Source: CAVZTX01 sp963778375
GTDB lineage: Bacteria > Chloroflexota > Ktedonobacteria > Ktedonobacterales > Ktedonobacteraceae
Reading direction: 5' to 3'
Length of the DNA stretch: 64,000 nt
Assembly: GCA_963778375.1 (NCBI GenBank)
Contig: CAVZTX010000023.1
Location: 62,001 to 126,000 of the forward strand
The position numbers and the translations under genes were made by a program. The notes under the pieces were generated by a model. The model did no database searches. It saw nothing but the letters and a program-made list of their open reading frames with translations, and was not told where the DNA came from. This document shows, piece after piece, positions 27,258-36,570 of this stretch. Every line of letters begins with the position of its first letter. Position 1 is the stretch's first letter.

Positions 27258-28388
27258 TTAGTTCGCTAGCATAGGAACGGAGTTAGCAAGCGCGTGTAAT
27301 GTTGGTGCATCAACAGCTTGTGTATGCCCTGCGAAGTACAGGTTGACGCCCGTGTCATCAGTTATCATTGTGGTTGTTTTGAAACGCTCTGGAGCGCCAA
27401 TCATCAGATTATGAAACTCAACTTCGTCACGATAGAGGAGCCTCCATTCTCCCACATATTCCATAAATGAGCGCCACAGATTGCTCCTGTGCACATTTGT
27501 CAGTAACATCACTCCACCTGGTCTCAGCAAGGTTACAAGAATATCCATAAAATTGGTAACAGCTTGCTCTGGCAGGTAATCTAATAAACCTAGAACAAGA
27601 ATGACGTCATAGCTGCCCTCCACAATGGGTTGCTGAAGAAAGCTTACAGCGGTTGGGTCCTTGAGTAGTGTTGTTGCAGAAAGCTCTACATAATGAATGG
27701 GTAGATTGGTGCCAGTCTTATGAGCAATCTTTTTAAATTCACGTCGACAGTACTCCAAAGCGCGAGAATCATGATCACAGAGGGTAATTTCACATACACC
27801 TCCTTGAGCCGCAAACTCACGTAAAACGTGCTCAGGACCACATGCAAAGGATAAAATCTGGATGGGGCGTTTACCAGCATTGCATACCTGTCGCCGGATA
27901 TGGTCATGTGCCCACGGCATACGTCCTCTATGAGCCTTAGCAGGTCCATTATTTAATGCATAGTAGGTAAGAAGTCTCGCCAGAAGAGAACTTCCCTCGA
28001 CCTTGTTTGCAAACAACATCTCATTAACAACGTAATCTCCCGCATATCCTAATGGCTTGTCCAATGCCCTGCGAACAAACTGGCTCTGGAGAAAGAAGGG
28101 CTGAACCAGCATTCGGTGGTAAGCAATGCAAGCTTGTCGATCATGCTGTGCTAAGCTTCCATCTACCTCTGTCAATGATGCATAGGCTTTATCCAGGAAC
28201 TGCGTGACGACAGGAATATACCGTTGGAGTAGCTCGTTTTGTCTTTGTTCAATATCCATCCAACGCTCAGGATCGAAGGGGAAAGACGCAAGTAATGGCT
28301 TTACTTGAGTATGCAGCTCAAGATCAAGCTGTGTGAGAAAGTCATAGATTGAGTCAGTTAGTCGGATAGCGTCTTTAGTAGCGCTCAT
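27258..28388 (-). CDS. Class I SAM-dependent methyltransferase
   Basis: 376 residues. An N-terminal helical part of about 165 residues precedes the Rossmann methyltransferase core: motif I ILSFACGPEH (FACG replacing the common D-G-G), the acidic end of strand 2 in ITLCDHDSRALEY, YDVILVLGLLDYLPE (motif IV region) and LLRPGGVMLLTNV. No substrate-specific motif was recognised. The start follows TAGGAGG. It is upstream of and probably co-transcribed with the MbtH-like gene, which hints at a modified natural product. Confidence 0.82.
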   Translation of the reverse strand: MSATKDAIRLTDSIYDFLTQLDLELHTQVKPLLASFPFDPERWMDIEQRQNELLQRYIPVVTQFLDKAYASLTEVDGSLAQHDRQACIAYHRMLVQPFFLQSQFVRRALDKPLGYAGDYVVNEMLFANKVEGSSLLARLLTYYALNNGPAKAHRGRMPWAHDHIRRQVCNAGKRPIQILSFACGPEHVLREFAAQGGVCEITLCDHDSRALEYCRREFKKIAHKTGTNLPIHYVELSATTLLKDPTAVSFLQQPIVEGSYDVILVLGLLDYLPEQAVTNFMDILVTLLRPGGVMLLTNVHRSNLWRSFMEYVGEWRLLYRDEVEFHNLMIGAPERFKTTTMITDDTGVNLYFAGHTQAVDAPTLHALANSVPMLAN

Positions 28389-28833
28389 GTATACCTCCTA
28401 AGATGGGGAAGCATTCCTTTTTGTAGGAATCAGAACCATCTCTTTATGCACCGTTTGTATTGGGTACTATATATCTTGCTTGTTTTTCATTCGCTTGGGC
28501 GAATGTTCTTCTGCTCAAAGTTTATATGCATCAGGGCTGAAACGTACCTGTAAAATTACCAGTTCTGATTACCTGTTGTGTGGGAGCGGTCAATTGGAGG
28601 AGTACCCAGTAGAATTACTTGGGTGTGATGTCACAACCTCTAACTTTTGGACAGAGCCTATGATACAATTGGGTATAGTACGCCAGGCGCAAAAAGGCAA
28701 GCATGCAATGCGCCGCGAACTCTAAATAAAGCCTGGAACAGGCTACAATCAACATTTAAGCCGGTACCGGGAGCTATTTTCTATGCCTCCATCGGTATCT
28801 ATTTCCCAAAGACTATGAATAAGGAGTAATTGA
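28389..28833. other. Intergenic region between divergent genes
   Basis: 445 bases between the methyltransferase and the oxygenase-like gene. It contains a perfect 7-bp hairpin (CATTCGC/GCGAATG, loop TTGG) at 28488-28505 and AT-rich promoter-like stretches, for example around TATGATACAAT near 28660. No protein-coding segment was convincing. Confidence 0.45.
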
Positions 28834-29479
28834 ATGCACACGAAGCTGGATGTTCTGAAAGAGAAGGGATTTGTCGTCCTGAAGGACTATGATGGACCGC
28901 CGGTTCCTAAAGAAGAGTGGATGGGCCTTGAATATATGGACTGGAAAAGCGGTGGGGACACGAACTTTGCGCCGATTGCATCGTGCCCGTGGCGAAATGG
29001 AGTGCGCGGGCTTCTGGGATCACGGCAAGCCGGATAAGGATGGTATCTGGACGGAGAATGCTGAGAAATGCCCCACTTTGGTGCAGTGGACGAAAAATGT
29101 GGGGGCCAATTTTGGACGCGTGCGCATCATTAAGCTCAATCCCAATACTGAGGCAGAGGCAGTTCATAATATGCACCTCGATGACAATAACCGCCTCAAT
29201 CCAGATGGTGAGGGCTGGGTTGTGCGTGCATGGCTGCAACTCACCGACGATCCCAACTCCTATATGCTGCTGCGTGAGGACAAGGATGATCCTTCAACGG
29301 AATCGCGCATCTCGATGCCGCGCAATCGCCAGATTGTCATCGACTCCCAGCGACTTTGGCATGCAGCCTGGCATCCAGGGCCGGAGCCGCGCTACGCACT
29401 GATCGTTTCGTTTGAGAGCGGTGAGGATCTTGAACGCTGGATCGAGAGCCAGTTGCCTCAAACATCTATGGCTCGATAA
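28834..29479 (+). pseudogene. 2-oxoglutarate/Fe(II)-oxygenase-like protein, frameshifted
   Basis: The ATG at 28834 follows AAGGAG by seven bases. The frame runs to TNFA and then drifts; the next frame carries RLHRARGEMECAGFWDHG and continues to the stop at 29479. Removing one C in GCGCCG near 28972 joins them into about 214 residues. The HLD triplet in VHNMHLDDNN, the later WHAAWH and an arginine in RYALIVSFESG resemble the HxD...H...R set of Fe(II)/2-oxoglutarate enzymes. This assignment comes from motifs only; the exact family was not recognised. Confidence 0.5.
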
Positions 29480-29494
29480 TCTTTTCAGGTAATA

Positions 29495-29536
29495 CAAAGA
29501 GGGTCAGTGTGACATTTGCCATACTGACCCTCTTTG
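29495..29536. terminator. Hairpin terminator between convergent genes
   Basis: A 14-bp perfect stem (CAAAGAGGGTCAGT with its complement) and 14-base loop lie just after the oxygenase-like gene and before the leftward secreted-protein gene. It is symmetrical enough to serve both. Confidence 0.75.
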
Positions 29537-29590
29537 ACAGGTGGGGGAGAAAGCCTGTCTGCTAGTTATGTCCTCTCCCAGGAACCCTAC

Positions 29591-30280
29591 CTATTGATTG
29601 GTGGTGGTTGTCGCAGCCTTTGATTTACCTGAATGCCGATTCAGCAGGTGATCTAGCACATGTGGGTGTTTTTGCAGGAACTGCATGAACGTAGTCTCTT
29701 GAGACTGCGTGATGTCGCCCGCGCTGACGGCCTTGTTGAGGGCATTCTGGATAGCATTCGTCACGATTGTATGCAACTGGGCTGAAGAAACTTTTTGTGC
29801 CGTAGCGATTTGATTCAAGCTCTGTCCTGCTTGCAAATCTGCCTTGAGTTGGGTTACAGTCAGATGAAGTCCCTGAGCTACATCGCTAGTGATGCCGGGT
29901 AGCTGTTGCTTCAGCACATTCTTTATAACGGCCCGTTCAAAGGGAACTCCTTTGCCTGTGCATGCCTGGTGGGACTCAAGGCGCTTCTCGATTGCATCGG
30001 CCTCTTTTTGTGTCAGCTTCCCGTCCTTCACAAGTTGTGCCAGCTCATCTTTCCTGGCCGAGAGCTTATCGCTTTGCAGAGTGCTCACCGAGACGTTCAG
30101 ACGATTTGCCAGGTCTTGCAGGTATTGTTCACAGTATGGGTTTGTTGTTGTAGATGTGGTGGTTGTCTGTCCTGGGCCGCTGCTAGCTGATGCAAGCAAT
30201 GGGCCGGCAAAAAACACGCCAAACATAATGGCAAGCAGTAATAGAGCGCTGCCGCCGCCAATCATTAGAAGTTTTCGCAT
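29591..30280 (-). CDS. Unknown exported or membrane-anchored helical protein
   Basis: About 229 residues. The N-terminus (MRKLL then a long hydrophobic run ending GPLLASASS) is a signal peptide or anchor. A Thr-rich linker follows, then two helical parts: one with NRLNVSVSTLQSDKLSARKDEL around a single Cys-pair region (PYCEQYL...HQACTGKG), and one with LHLTVTQLKADLQAGQSLNQIATAQKVSSAQL, a pattern seen in many exported actinobacterial and chloroflexal proteins of unknown function. The ATG at 30280 has AAGGAG 12 bases upstream; an ATG at 30304 is possible. It is encoded alone and is probably extracytoplasmic. Confidence 0.6.
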   Translation of the reverse strand: MRKLLMIGGGSALLLLAIMFGVFFAGPLLASASSGPGQTTTTSTTTNPYCEQYLQDLANRLNVSVSTLQSDKLSARKDELAQLVKDGKLTQKEADAIEKRLESHQACTGKGVPFERAVIKNVLKQQLPGITSDVAQGLHLTVTQLKADLQAGQSLNQIATAQKVSSAQLHTIVTNAIQNALNKAVSAGDITQSQETTFMQFLQKHPHVLDHLLNRHSGKSKAATTTTNQ

Positions 30281-30304
30281 AGGTTTTATAGTCTCCTTCT
30301 TCAT

Positions 30305-30754
30305 TGTTGTAGCGGTTTCATCCGATGGGATTGGATCGCTACGATTTCGTTTTTACATACATTTCGTCACATTTCTTGTGACAGCTCTATCATAATCTTG
30401 AGAGGTGAAGGATTTGTCAGGCAAAGTTCAAGATTTGCTCAAGATTTGGAGAAAGCCGCCAAATGGCCTGCCTCCTAATGAAAAGGTATGATACTATAGA
30501 AAAGTAGTGGCGATCTCATAGAGTTTAACTTACATACTACTGTCATCCTTCGCTTGTCATCTTGAGCCGGGCCGCGAGAGATCCTTCGCCAGGGCAGGCA
30601 CAAGGCACTGCCCCTACAGGATGAAAAATGAAAGAGGAGAGGGCAGGCACAAGGCACTGCCCCTACAGGAGGACGATCATGAGAGGGCAGTGCCCCTACA
30701 GGAGGACAGAGGGCGGGTAGCACAGTCAATATGAAGGTCTCCAGGGTAAGATAA
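30305..30754. other. Intergenic region carrying repeats, upstream of the response regulator
   Basis: 450 bases. The right half holds a family B fragment (about 30541-30590) and three family A repeats (30591-30713). The left half, next to the secreted-protein gene, shows no recognised site. The promoter of the two-component genes must lie within or after the repeats. Confidence 0.5.
30591..30713. repeat. Three copies of palindromic repeat family A
   Basis: Copies at 30591-30621 and 30640-30672 are nearly identical: AGGGCAGGCACAAGG, then CACTGCCCCTACAGGA. A third at about 30683-30713 lacks the internal part and reads GAGGGCAGTGCCCCTACAGGAGGA. GGGCAGTGCC-type arms make hairpins. Related copies occur at 33127, 42405 and 54490. 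Confidence 0.85.
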
Positions 30755-31498
30755 ATGGTACAGAAAATTCTCATTATTGAAGATGAAGAAGGTATTGTTC
30801 ACCTGCTCAAACTCTATCTAAAAGATGCGGGGTTTGATGTACTGGTTGCCGGTGATGGCGCGGATGGATTGGCGCTGCATGCACGCGAGCGCCCAGATCT
30901 TGTGATCCTGGATATCATGCTGCCTGCGCTCGACGGTTTCGAGGTTTGTAAACGCATCCGGGCATGGTCGAAAACACCTATTCTGATGCTGACTGCGCGT
31001 GTGGACGAGAATGACCGCGTTGCAGGGCTTGATCTGGGCGCGGATGACTATCTCACAAAACCATTCAGCCCGCGTGAATTGGTGAGCAGAGTACGGGCTA
31101 TCTTAAGGCGCGTCGAAAATGCGGGTGAGGCTTCGAACACTTCTGGCAGTCAATCTTCGACCACCAAATCGGCGTTGCGATTCCCCGATCTCACGGTTGA
31201 TTTGCTGGCGCGACGGGTCGAGGTGAGCGGTGAAGAGGTGGCTCTGACGCCGACCGAATTTGATCTACTGGCCTTGCTGGCTCAGTCACCCGATCGCGTC
31301 TTCACGCGTGAGATGCTGATGAATAAGGTCTGGGGCTACGACTATTATGGGGATGGACATATCATCGATGTGCATATCAGTGCCCTGCGTAAGAAGATAG
31401 AGGCCAATACAGAGCAACGATATATTAAAACGGTTTGGCGCGTAGGATATAAATTTGAAGTTGGGGGACGTTCACCCGCCCTGAAGAAACCAACGTAA
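30755..31498 (+). CDS. OmpR/PhoB-family response regulator
   Basis: 247 residues. The receiver domain (residues 4-118) has the acidic pair E9/D10, the phospho-acceptor D53 in VILDIMLP, and a lysine in TKPF near 103. A linker of about 25 residues leads to a winged-helix DNA-binding domain containing LTPTEFDLLALLAQSPDRVFTREMLMNKVWG and HISALRKKIE...IKTVWRVGYKF. It is a transcription factor controlled by the histidine kinase gene 25 bases downstream. The upstream region is filled by repeats. Confidence 0.94.
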   Translation: MVQKILIIEDEEGIVHLLKLYLKDAGFDVLVAGDGADGLALHARERPDLVILDIMLPALDGFEVCKRIRAWSKTPILMLTARVDENDRVAGLDLGADDYLTKPFSPRELVSRVRAILRRVENAGEASNTSGSQSSTTKSALRFPDLTVDLLARRVEVSGEEVALTPTEFDLLALLAQSPDRVFTREMLMNKVWGYDYYGDGHIIDVHISALRKKIEANTEQRYIKTVWRVGYKFEVGGRSPALKKPT

Positions 31499-31523
31499 GG
31501 GCAAGACATTCGGGAGAGTACAT

Positions 31524-33123
31524 ATGCGAATACGTTGGTGGCAGAGTATACGCTGGCGACTGGCAATAGGCTTCATGCTTGTGGCATTACTGGCAACTGC
31601 GCTATTAGCGCTGGTAGTAACAATAACCATAGACTACTACTATGGAGTCGATCAGACTACTCGCCTCACCACTTTTGCTTCGACGAACGCACAACGTATT
31701 GGGCAAAACTATACTCAGAGCGGCACTGCTTGTAGCGGCTGCATCGAATACGCTCGGTCCATTTGTGAAAAACTCGCAGGGTGGAGATTACCTCATCGTC
31801 GTGTTCAATCGTCTTAATCAACCGGTCTACCCACGCTTTGTGATTGGAAAACGGCCTTCATTTGCGGCAATTTTGATAGCCGCGACAGATCCGTCGTTAC
31901 AGAAGGTGGACTATCAGCGTGTATCGAATGCAGTAGTAAGCGGCCAGCATGGTGCGACGACCGTTGATCAGATTGGCGAAAGAGGGCCTGTTTCCGCTCC
32001 TCGCCCCTTTATTGTCGCTCCCATTTTTTTAGATGGCCAAAGTGGAGGTCGTGTCATCGGTGTCCTTTTCATGACCCCGTATTCCGCGGCGCAGGATACA
32101 CTGCCGCCATTTCTTGCCAGCGTACGCCAGTCTGTGCTGATTGCCTCTGTTATTGTAGCCGTGCTGGCAGCATTGGCTGCGATCCTCTTCTCGCGTACGA
32201 TTACACGTCCGCTTGCGAAGCTCACCAAAACAGCACAAAGCCTGGCGGCTGGAAACTACAACGAACGCGTCAAAACCGGGGCACGGGGTGAGCTAGGTGA
32301 GCTGGCACATACATTTAATGAGATGGCTACGCAACTCGAACGAGATGTGAATGAGTTGCACCGGCAAGAACTCTGGCGGCGTGAGTTGATCATGAATATC
32401 ACGCATGACCTGGCAACTCCATTGACCGCAATTGCCGGTCTGGGTGATTCGCTCGTGGATGGCGTGAATCGTAGCCGTGAAGACTACGAAGCAACGGGAC
32501 GCATTATTGTGCGTGAGACCTTGCGCTTACGTCGCCTGGTGAAAGACCTGCATTTGATGGCGAAGGTTGAGGCAGGAGCGATGCAGCCCGTACGCAAAAC
32601 GGTTCGCCTGGCTACATTGGTTGACGAGGTGCTGGCCGTTTTGACGCCAGAGTTTGAACGCGCAAATGTAGAGCCGCTCAATAACATTCCCTATGATCTG
32701 CCTTCGCTTCAGGCTGATCCTGATATGCTGACACGTGTGTTCTCGAATCTCTGTGACAATGCTCTCCGCCATACACCAGCAGGTGGTTCCGTCATCGTGG
32801 ATGCAGTGCAACAAGGAAGTTTTCTGGAAGTATCGGTGACCGACAGCGGGGAAGGTATACCAACCGCTGCTTTACCGCGTGTGTTTGATCGCTTCTATCG
32901 TGCTGACCCTTCACGGCACAGTGGGATGCCGCCTGAAGATGCGATGGCCGGTGGCAGTGGTCTGGGGTTGGCAATTGTACGTGCGATTGTGGAGGCGCAT
33001 GGTGGTGCCGTCCGAGCTGAAAATGTGCCACAAGGGGGAGCACGTATCGTATTTACTCTGCCACTGGTGTCTTCTGCTCTCACCTCTATAACCAGTGCAA
33101 TAACATCTCCTTTGCATCAATAG
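31524..33123 (+). pseudogene. Sensor histidine kinase, frameshifted in the sensor domain
   Basis: The ATG at 31524 starts a basic N-terminus, a first membrane helix (LAIGFMLVALLATALLALVV) and an extracytoplasmic part that loses frame near 31731 (IGQNYTQSGTA). The next frame resumes with VAAASNTLGPFVKNSQGGDYLIVVFNRL and continues through a second helix, a HAMP domain (SRTITRPLAKLTKTAQSLAAG), the H-box NITHDLATPLTAI and ATPase motifs (NLCDNALRHT, DSGEGI, GGSGLGLAIV) to 33123. One extra base explains the break. Rejoined length is about 532. It pairs with the response regulator just upstream. Confidence 0.85.
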
Positions 33124-33126
33124 CCT

Positions 33127-33188
33127 TGGGGCAGGACAGGAACGAGGCGCTGTCCCTACAGATCCTTCGCTATCGCTCAGGATGACAA
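33127..33188. repeat. Repeat families A and B, adjacent divergent copies
   Basis: GGGGCAGGACAGGAAC followed by GCTGTCCCTACA (family A variant) abuts GATCCTTCGC...GCTCAGGATGACA (family B). The same order, B fragment plus A unit, is seen at 54433 in a complete form. Confidence 0.75.
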
Positions 33189-33347
33189 ATTCAGCTAATA
33201 GCCCATCTGACTTACTTTCTCGACCCGCTCTGGAGCCGATGGTATACTAACCGCGTAGTGAAATAGCTCTAGATTTTTGCCTCAAATGCCGATAATACTA
33301 AAAAAACTATCTGCTTGCCTAACAGAACAATTACTGGAAGGACACAA

Positions 33348-35687
33348 ATGACTGCCAACATATCTTCTATTCATGGTCGCCAATCTGAGCGCAATGCTTT
33401 TTCTATTGAGGGTGAGTCACAGGAGTTGGTTGATGTACTGCAAAAAATCGTACAGAATGTCGGCGTATTACTGGAAGTGGACAGTTGTTCGATAGCGTTG
33501 CTCGATGCAACGGGGAGCACGCTGGTAACACTTGCCGCACTGCATAAGCAGGGCAGAAAACCACGTCATACACGTTTCCAGCGAAACGAAGGAGTTGCTG
33601 GCTGGGTTGCAGAGCATCGTGTCCCGTTGAGTATCAATGATGTAAGCCTTGATCCTCGTTTCAAGCGGCTGGGGCGAACTCCTATTGGTTCGATGGTATG
33701 TGTGCCTTTAATGGAGAAAGATACCTTTATTGGCACACTAACGGCAAGCAGCCCTGAAATAAATGCCTTCACTCCACGTGCGTTGCAAATGATAACGATT
33801 TTTGCTGAGCAAGCAGTCCTCGCCATCACGAATGCACGACAGGCAGAAGTAGCGCAACATCAGGCAAACCAACTTGAAATGTTGCTCGACCTCTCGCACG
33901 GCATCACTACGCGTCTTGAAACAGATGCGCTCTATCGAACCATCCTGGTAAATGTTCAACGCCTGGTTCCCTTTCAGTCCGCGGTGATCTACCAGTACAG
34001 TGAACCTCTACAGGAACTCTATCCCGTTGCGGAATTGTCGGGGGCTGCTACGGATACTACCACTGATTGCCAGCAGGAGACCTGTACTTCAGCAGTCACA
34101 ACGAAGGATGTGCAACGCGAAAAAATTAGTATGCACAGCACAACCTCATTAGCGGCATGGGCTGCTGTTCACCGCCATCCGATGTTGCGTGCTCCTGTAA
34201 AGCTTGTTCAGGATCAAATAGCGGCATCGCTCACAGTGAATGTCGCGGAGATGGCCGCGCCTCTGGTCTCTAAACAGACCCTCTACGGTGTGCTGGTGCT
34301 GCAACGCGCTGCATCCTTTACGAGTGAGGAACTGCGGTTGGTACGCAATCTCAGCAATATGGCAGCAGCGGCATTGGAGAATGTAGAACTTTTTCACCGG
34401 GTGCGTACCGATCAGGAGCAGTTGCGCGCGATTCTGGCGGCAAGTTCGGATGGAATCGCTATTATTGGCGCGAATGCCTGTTTTATCGAGGCAAATCCCT
34501 CCTTTGGGCGTATCTTTGGCCTTGCACCGGAACAGATTGTTGGCATGGAATGCATGGAACTCTTCGACTGCAATGAAAATAGCTCGAATGATAAATGCCG
34601 TGAGCTATGTATGATGCAAGAGGCCTTGCAGTTAGAGCAGCCATTGCCTTACATTGAGCTTGATCTGCCGATCAAAGGTGTATCTCGTTCGGTAGGGTTG
34701 AGCATTACTCCTGTCCTGGCGGGCAGTAAACCGCTTTGCCTGGTGATCGCGCGTGATGTTACTGCTATTCGCGATGCTACGCGTATGAAAGCCAACTTCC
34801 TGTCCATGATTACCCATGAACTGCGTTCGCCACTCAATGCAATCAACGGTTACCTCGATCTCACCTTGACCGGTATTGCGGGGGAACTTAATGAGCAGCA
34901 GCGAGAATTTGTGCAGCGTGCGCGAGCCGGCAGCGAACATCTGTATGCCCTTGTCGAAGACCTATTGCTCGTTTCGCGAGCCGATGCCGGGCAGTTGCGC
35001 TTGAATCCTGAAATCGTTAGACTCAAAGAAATCGTTGCTAATGCCGTTGAAGAGTTGGAGCTTCTGGCGCTTGACAACGGTATCAGCACCCGTATCGACA
35101 TTCCCAGTGATTTTCCTGCACTTTACGTCGATCCCGTACGCCTTCAGCAAGTGTTGCGCAATCTTATCAGTAATGCCTTGCGCTTCACACCCTCAGGTGG
35201 CAGTGTGACCGTTTCTGCACGCGTCATTCGCAGGGCAAGTAATAATGGCATACTAGGGTCTGTAAGCTCAAATGGACATACCGTGTCGCTTGTCCCTCCG
35301 GGGACAGATACTTCTATTCCTGCAATCGGTTCAGATGTATCCGTAGAGGCTGGGGATGTGGTTGGTGGAGAGGGAACCCTTGTAGCTGCCCATGGTGGAG
35401 ATGTTCTCTCTGCGGAAGATGCCGAGGAAAGTTTCGTGCTGGTACAGGTACATGATACCGGCCATGGTATCGCATCTGAACACCAGGAGCGCATTTTTGA
35501 ACGCTTCTATCAAATCCCCCTGGCTACCGCCGGACGTTCCAGTGGACAAGGGCTTGGGCTGGCAATCGTGAAAATGATTGTGGAACTGCATGGAGGCTAT
35601 GTCACCGTTGAGAGCGCTCCTGATCAGGGCAGTACGTTCTCATTTCACGCTTCCGGGGTTGTTATCGTAGCTAAATTTTACCCTTGA
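33348..35687 (+). CDS. GAF-GAF-PAS hybrid sensor histidine kinase (cytoplasmic)
   Basis: About 779 residues with no membrane helix. Two GAF domains (about residues 20-165 and 180-345; first has RFQRNEGVAGWVAEHR), a PAS domain (about 360-475, RAILAASSDGIAIIGANACFIEANP), the H-box MITHELRSPLNAINGYLDL and a HATPase domain with NLISNALRFT, VHDTGHGI and GQGLGLAIVKMIVELHGG. Between the N-box and the D-box an insertion of about 50 residues rich in Gly, Val and Asp breaks the ATPase domain. The ATG at 33348 follows GGAAGG by six bases. It has no regulator partner adjacent. Confidence 0.9.
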   Translation: MTANISSIHGRQSERNAFSIEGESQELVDVLQKIVQNVGVLLEVDSCSIALLDATGSTLVTLAALHKQGRKPRHTRFQRNEGVAGWVAEHRVPLSINDVSLDPRFKRLGRTPIGSMVCVPLMEKDTFIGTLTASSPEINAFTPRALQMITIFAEQAVLAITNARQAEVAQHQANQLEMLLDLSHGITTRLETDALYRTILVNVQRLVPFQSAVIYQYSEPLQELYPVAELSGAATDTTTDCQQETCTSAVTTKDVQREKISMHSTTSLAAWAAVHRHPMLRAPVKLVQDQIAASLTVNVAEMAAPLVSKQTLYGVLVLQRAASFTSEELRLVRNLSNMAAAALENVELFHRVRTDQEQLRAILAASSDGIAIIGANACFIEANPSFGRIFGLAPEQIVGMECMELFDCNENSSNDKCRELCMMQEALQLEQPLPYIELDLPIKGVSRSVGLSITPVLAGSKPLCLVIARDVTAIRDATRMKANFLSMITHELRSPLNAINGYLDLTLTGIAGELNEQQREFVQRARAGSEHLYALVEDLLLVSRADAGQLRLNPEIVRLKEIVANAVEELELLALDNGISTRIDIPSDFPALYVDPVRLQQVLRNLISNALRFTPSGGSVTVSARVIRRASNNGILGSVSSNGHTVSLVPPGTDTSIPAIGSDVSVEAGDVVGGEGTLVAAHGGDVLSAEDAEESFVLVQVHDTGHGIASEHQERIFERFYQIPLATAGRSSGQGLGLAIVKMIVELHGGYVTVESAPDQGSTFSFHASGVVIVAKFYP

Positions 35688-35712
35688 CTCAGTCAATAAA
35701 GCATGCTATGCT
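35684..35712 (+). promoter_or_regulatory. Promoter of the two small unknown genes
   Basis: TTGACT at 35684-35689 and TATGCT at 35707-35712 are 17 bases apart. The -35 overlaps the stop codon of the histidine kinase gene, so the small genes have their own promoter. Confidence 0.65.
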
Positions 35713-35805
35713 CATTCTATCCCTGTATTGTGCATACAGGTTGATAGCTGTAGCCAATCAGGAACGATGCAAGTTGTTGGAACGCAAACTGAAAGGCAGA
35801 CAAAC

Positions 35806-36051
35806 ATGGGTATGCTGCGAGTCATGTCCCGGCGAGGTGATGAGCGGGTCGAATGGGATCTGAAAAAAGTAGTGACAAGTGATCCTGAAGCCATTGCGGC
35901 CATCCGAGAAGCCGAGCGCATCTTCAACGAAGAGCGCGCACGTGGCGCGACCGCCTTCAAAGTGGAGGCGGGGAAACCTGTAGAGCGTATTGAAAAGTTT
36001 GATCGAACTGCCGAGCAGATTGTGATGGTACCTCGTGTAGTAGGCGGGTAG
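35806..36051 (+). CDS. Conserved-looking small protein of unknown function
   Basis: 81 residues, soluble and charged: MLRVMSRRGDERVEWD at the start, a helix AAIREAERIFNEERARGATAFKV and an end with AEQIVMVPRVVGG. I do not recognise a family with a known role. The ATG at 35806 follows AAAGGCAG by six bases. It is 16 bases ahead of a membrane-anchored protein gene and likely forms an operon with it from the promoter at 35684. The compact alpha/beta layout would suit a subunit or regulator, but that is a guess. Confidence 0.6.
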   Translation: MGMLRVMSRRGDERVEWDLKKVVTSDPEAIAAIREAERIFNEERARGATAFKVEAGKPVERIEKFDRTAEQIVMVPRVVGG

Positions 36052-36067
36052 GGAGCGTACACTGCTT

Positions 36068-36529
36068 ATGAATGGTATGGTGGAAACGCTAAGCCTATTT
36101 CTTGGTATCTGGCTGCTCTTCCTGTTACTGGCTATCTATTACCTCTCGCAGGCTCCTGATGGCCGTGTTGGTCGTTTTCGCGAATCGGTCAGTGAGCATC
36201 TTTCTGCCGAGAGCCGCGCTAAGGTATTGCTCAGAGAAATGCTGACGGAGAACCAGTATCAGCAACTGATCAAGTTTGGGTATCTTGAAGTCCCTAGCCC
36301 ATCGATAGACAGCCGTATCTATCGCATTCCGGGGTCTGGGGGATTGGTGAAAGTCTACGAGCGCGGGTGTGCGGTAATGGAACTCTGCTTGCAGCCCGCG
36401 GAACCATTACCGGACGGTGATGTAGTGGTGATGCATAAATTGATGATTGAGGCTAATGAACAGGAATATTTGCAAAAAGCAAATCATTTCGCGCCTGGCA
36501 TCATCTCGCTTCGCTGCCAGCATTTGTAG
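36068..36529 (+). CDS. Unknown single-pass membrane protein
   Basis: 153 residues. One N-terminal membrane helix (about residues 5-27, LSLFLGIWLLFLLLAIYYL) is followed by a soluble cytoplasmic-type part: a helix with SRAKVLLREMLTENQYQQLIKFGYLEVPS, then strands around IYRIPGSGGLVKVYERG. The phrase LT--QY-QL--FGYLEVPSP--  S-IYRIP is reminiscent of a small domain found in Ktedonobacteria-type genomes, but no function is known to me. It is second in an operon with the 81-residue gene and is followed by a terminator at 36571. Confidence 0.65.
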   Translation: MNGMVETLSLFLGIWLLFLLLAIYYLSQAPDGRVGRFRESVSEHLSAESRAKVLLREMLTENQYQQLIKFGYLEVPSPSIDSRIYRIPGSGGLVKVYERGCAVMELCLQPAEPLPDGDVVVMHKLMIEANEQEYLQKANHFAPGIISLRCQHL

Positions 36530-36570
36530 TTGTACGTGTACGACTCCTAACAATATATAACCATCAATTA

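Noticed and set aside
28480..28829. Small reading frames in the intergenic region before the oxygenase-like gene
   Set aside because: No ribosome-binding site, no conserved pattern, and base composition typical of non-coding DNA.
30591..30713. Possible CRISPR array
   Set aside because: Only three copies, palindromic, of unequal length and with irregular spacers; no cas genes.
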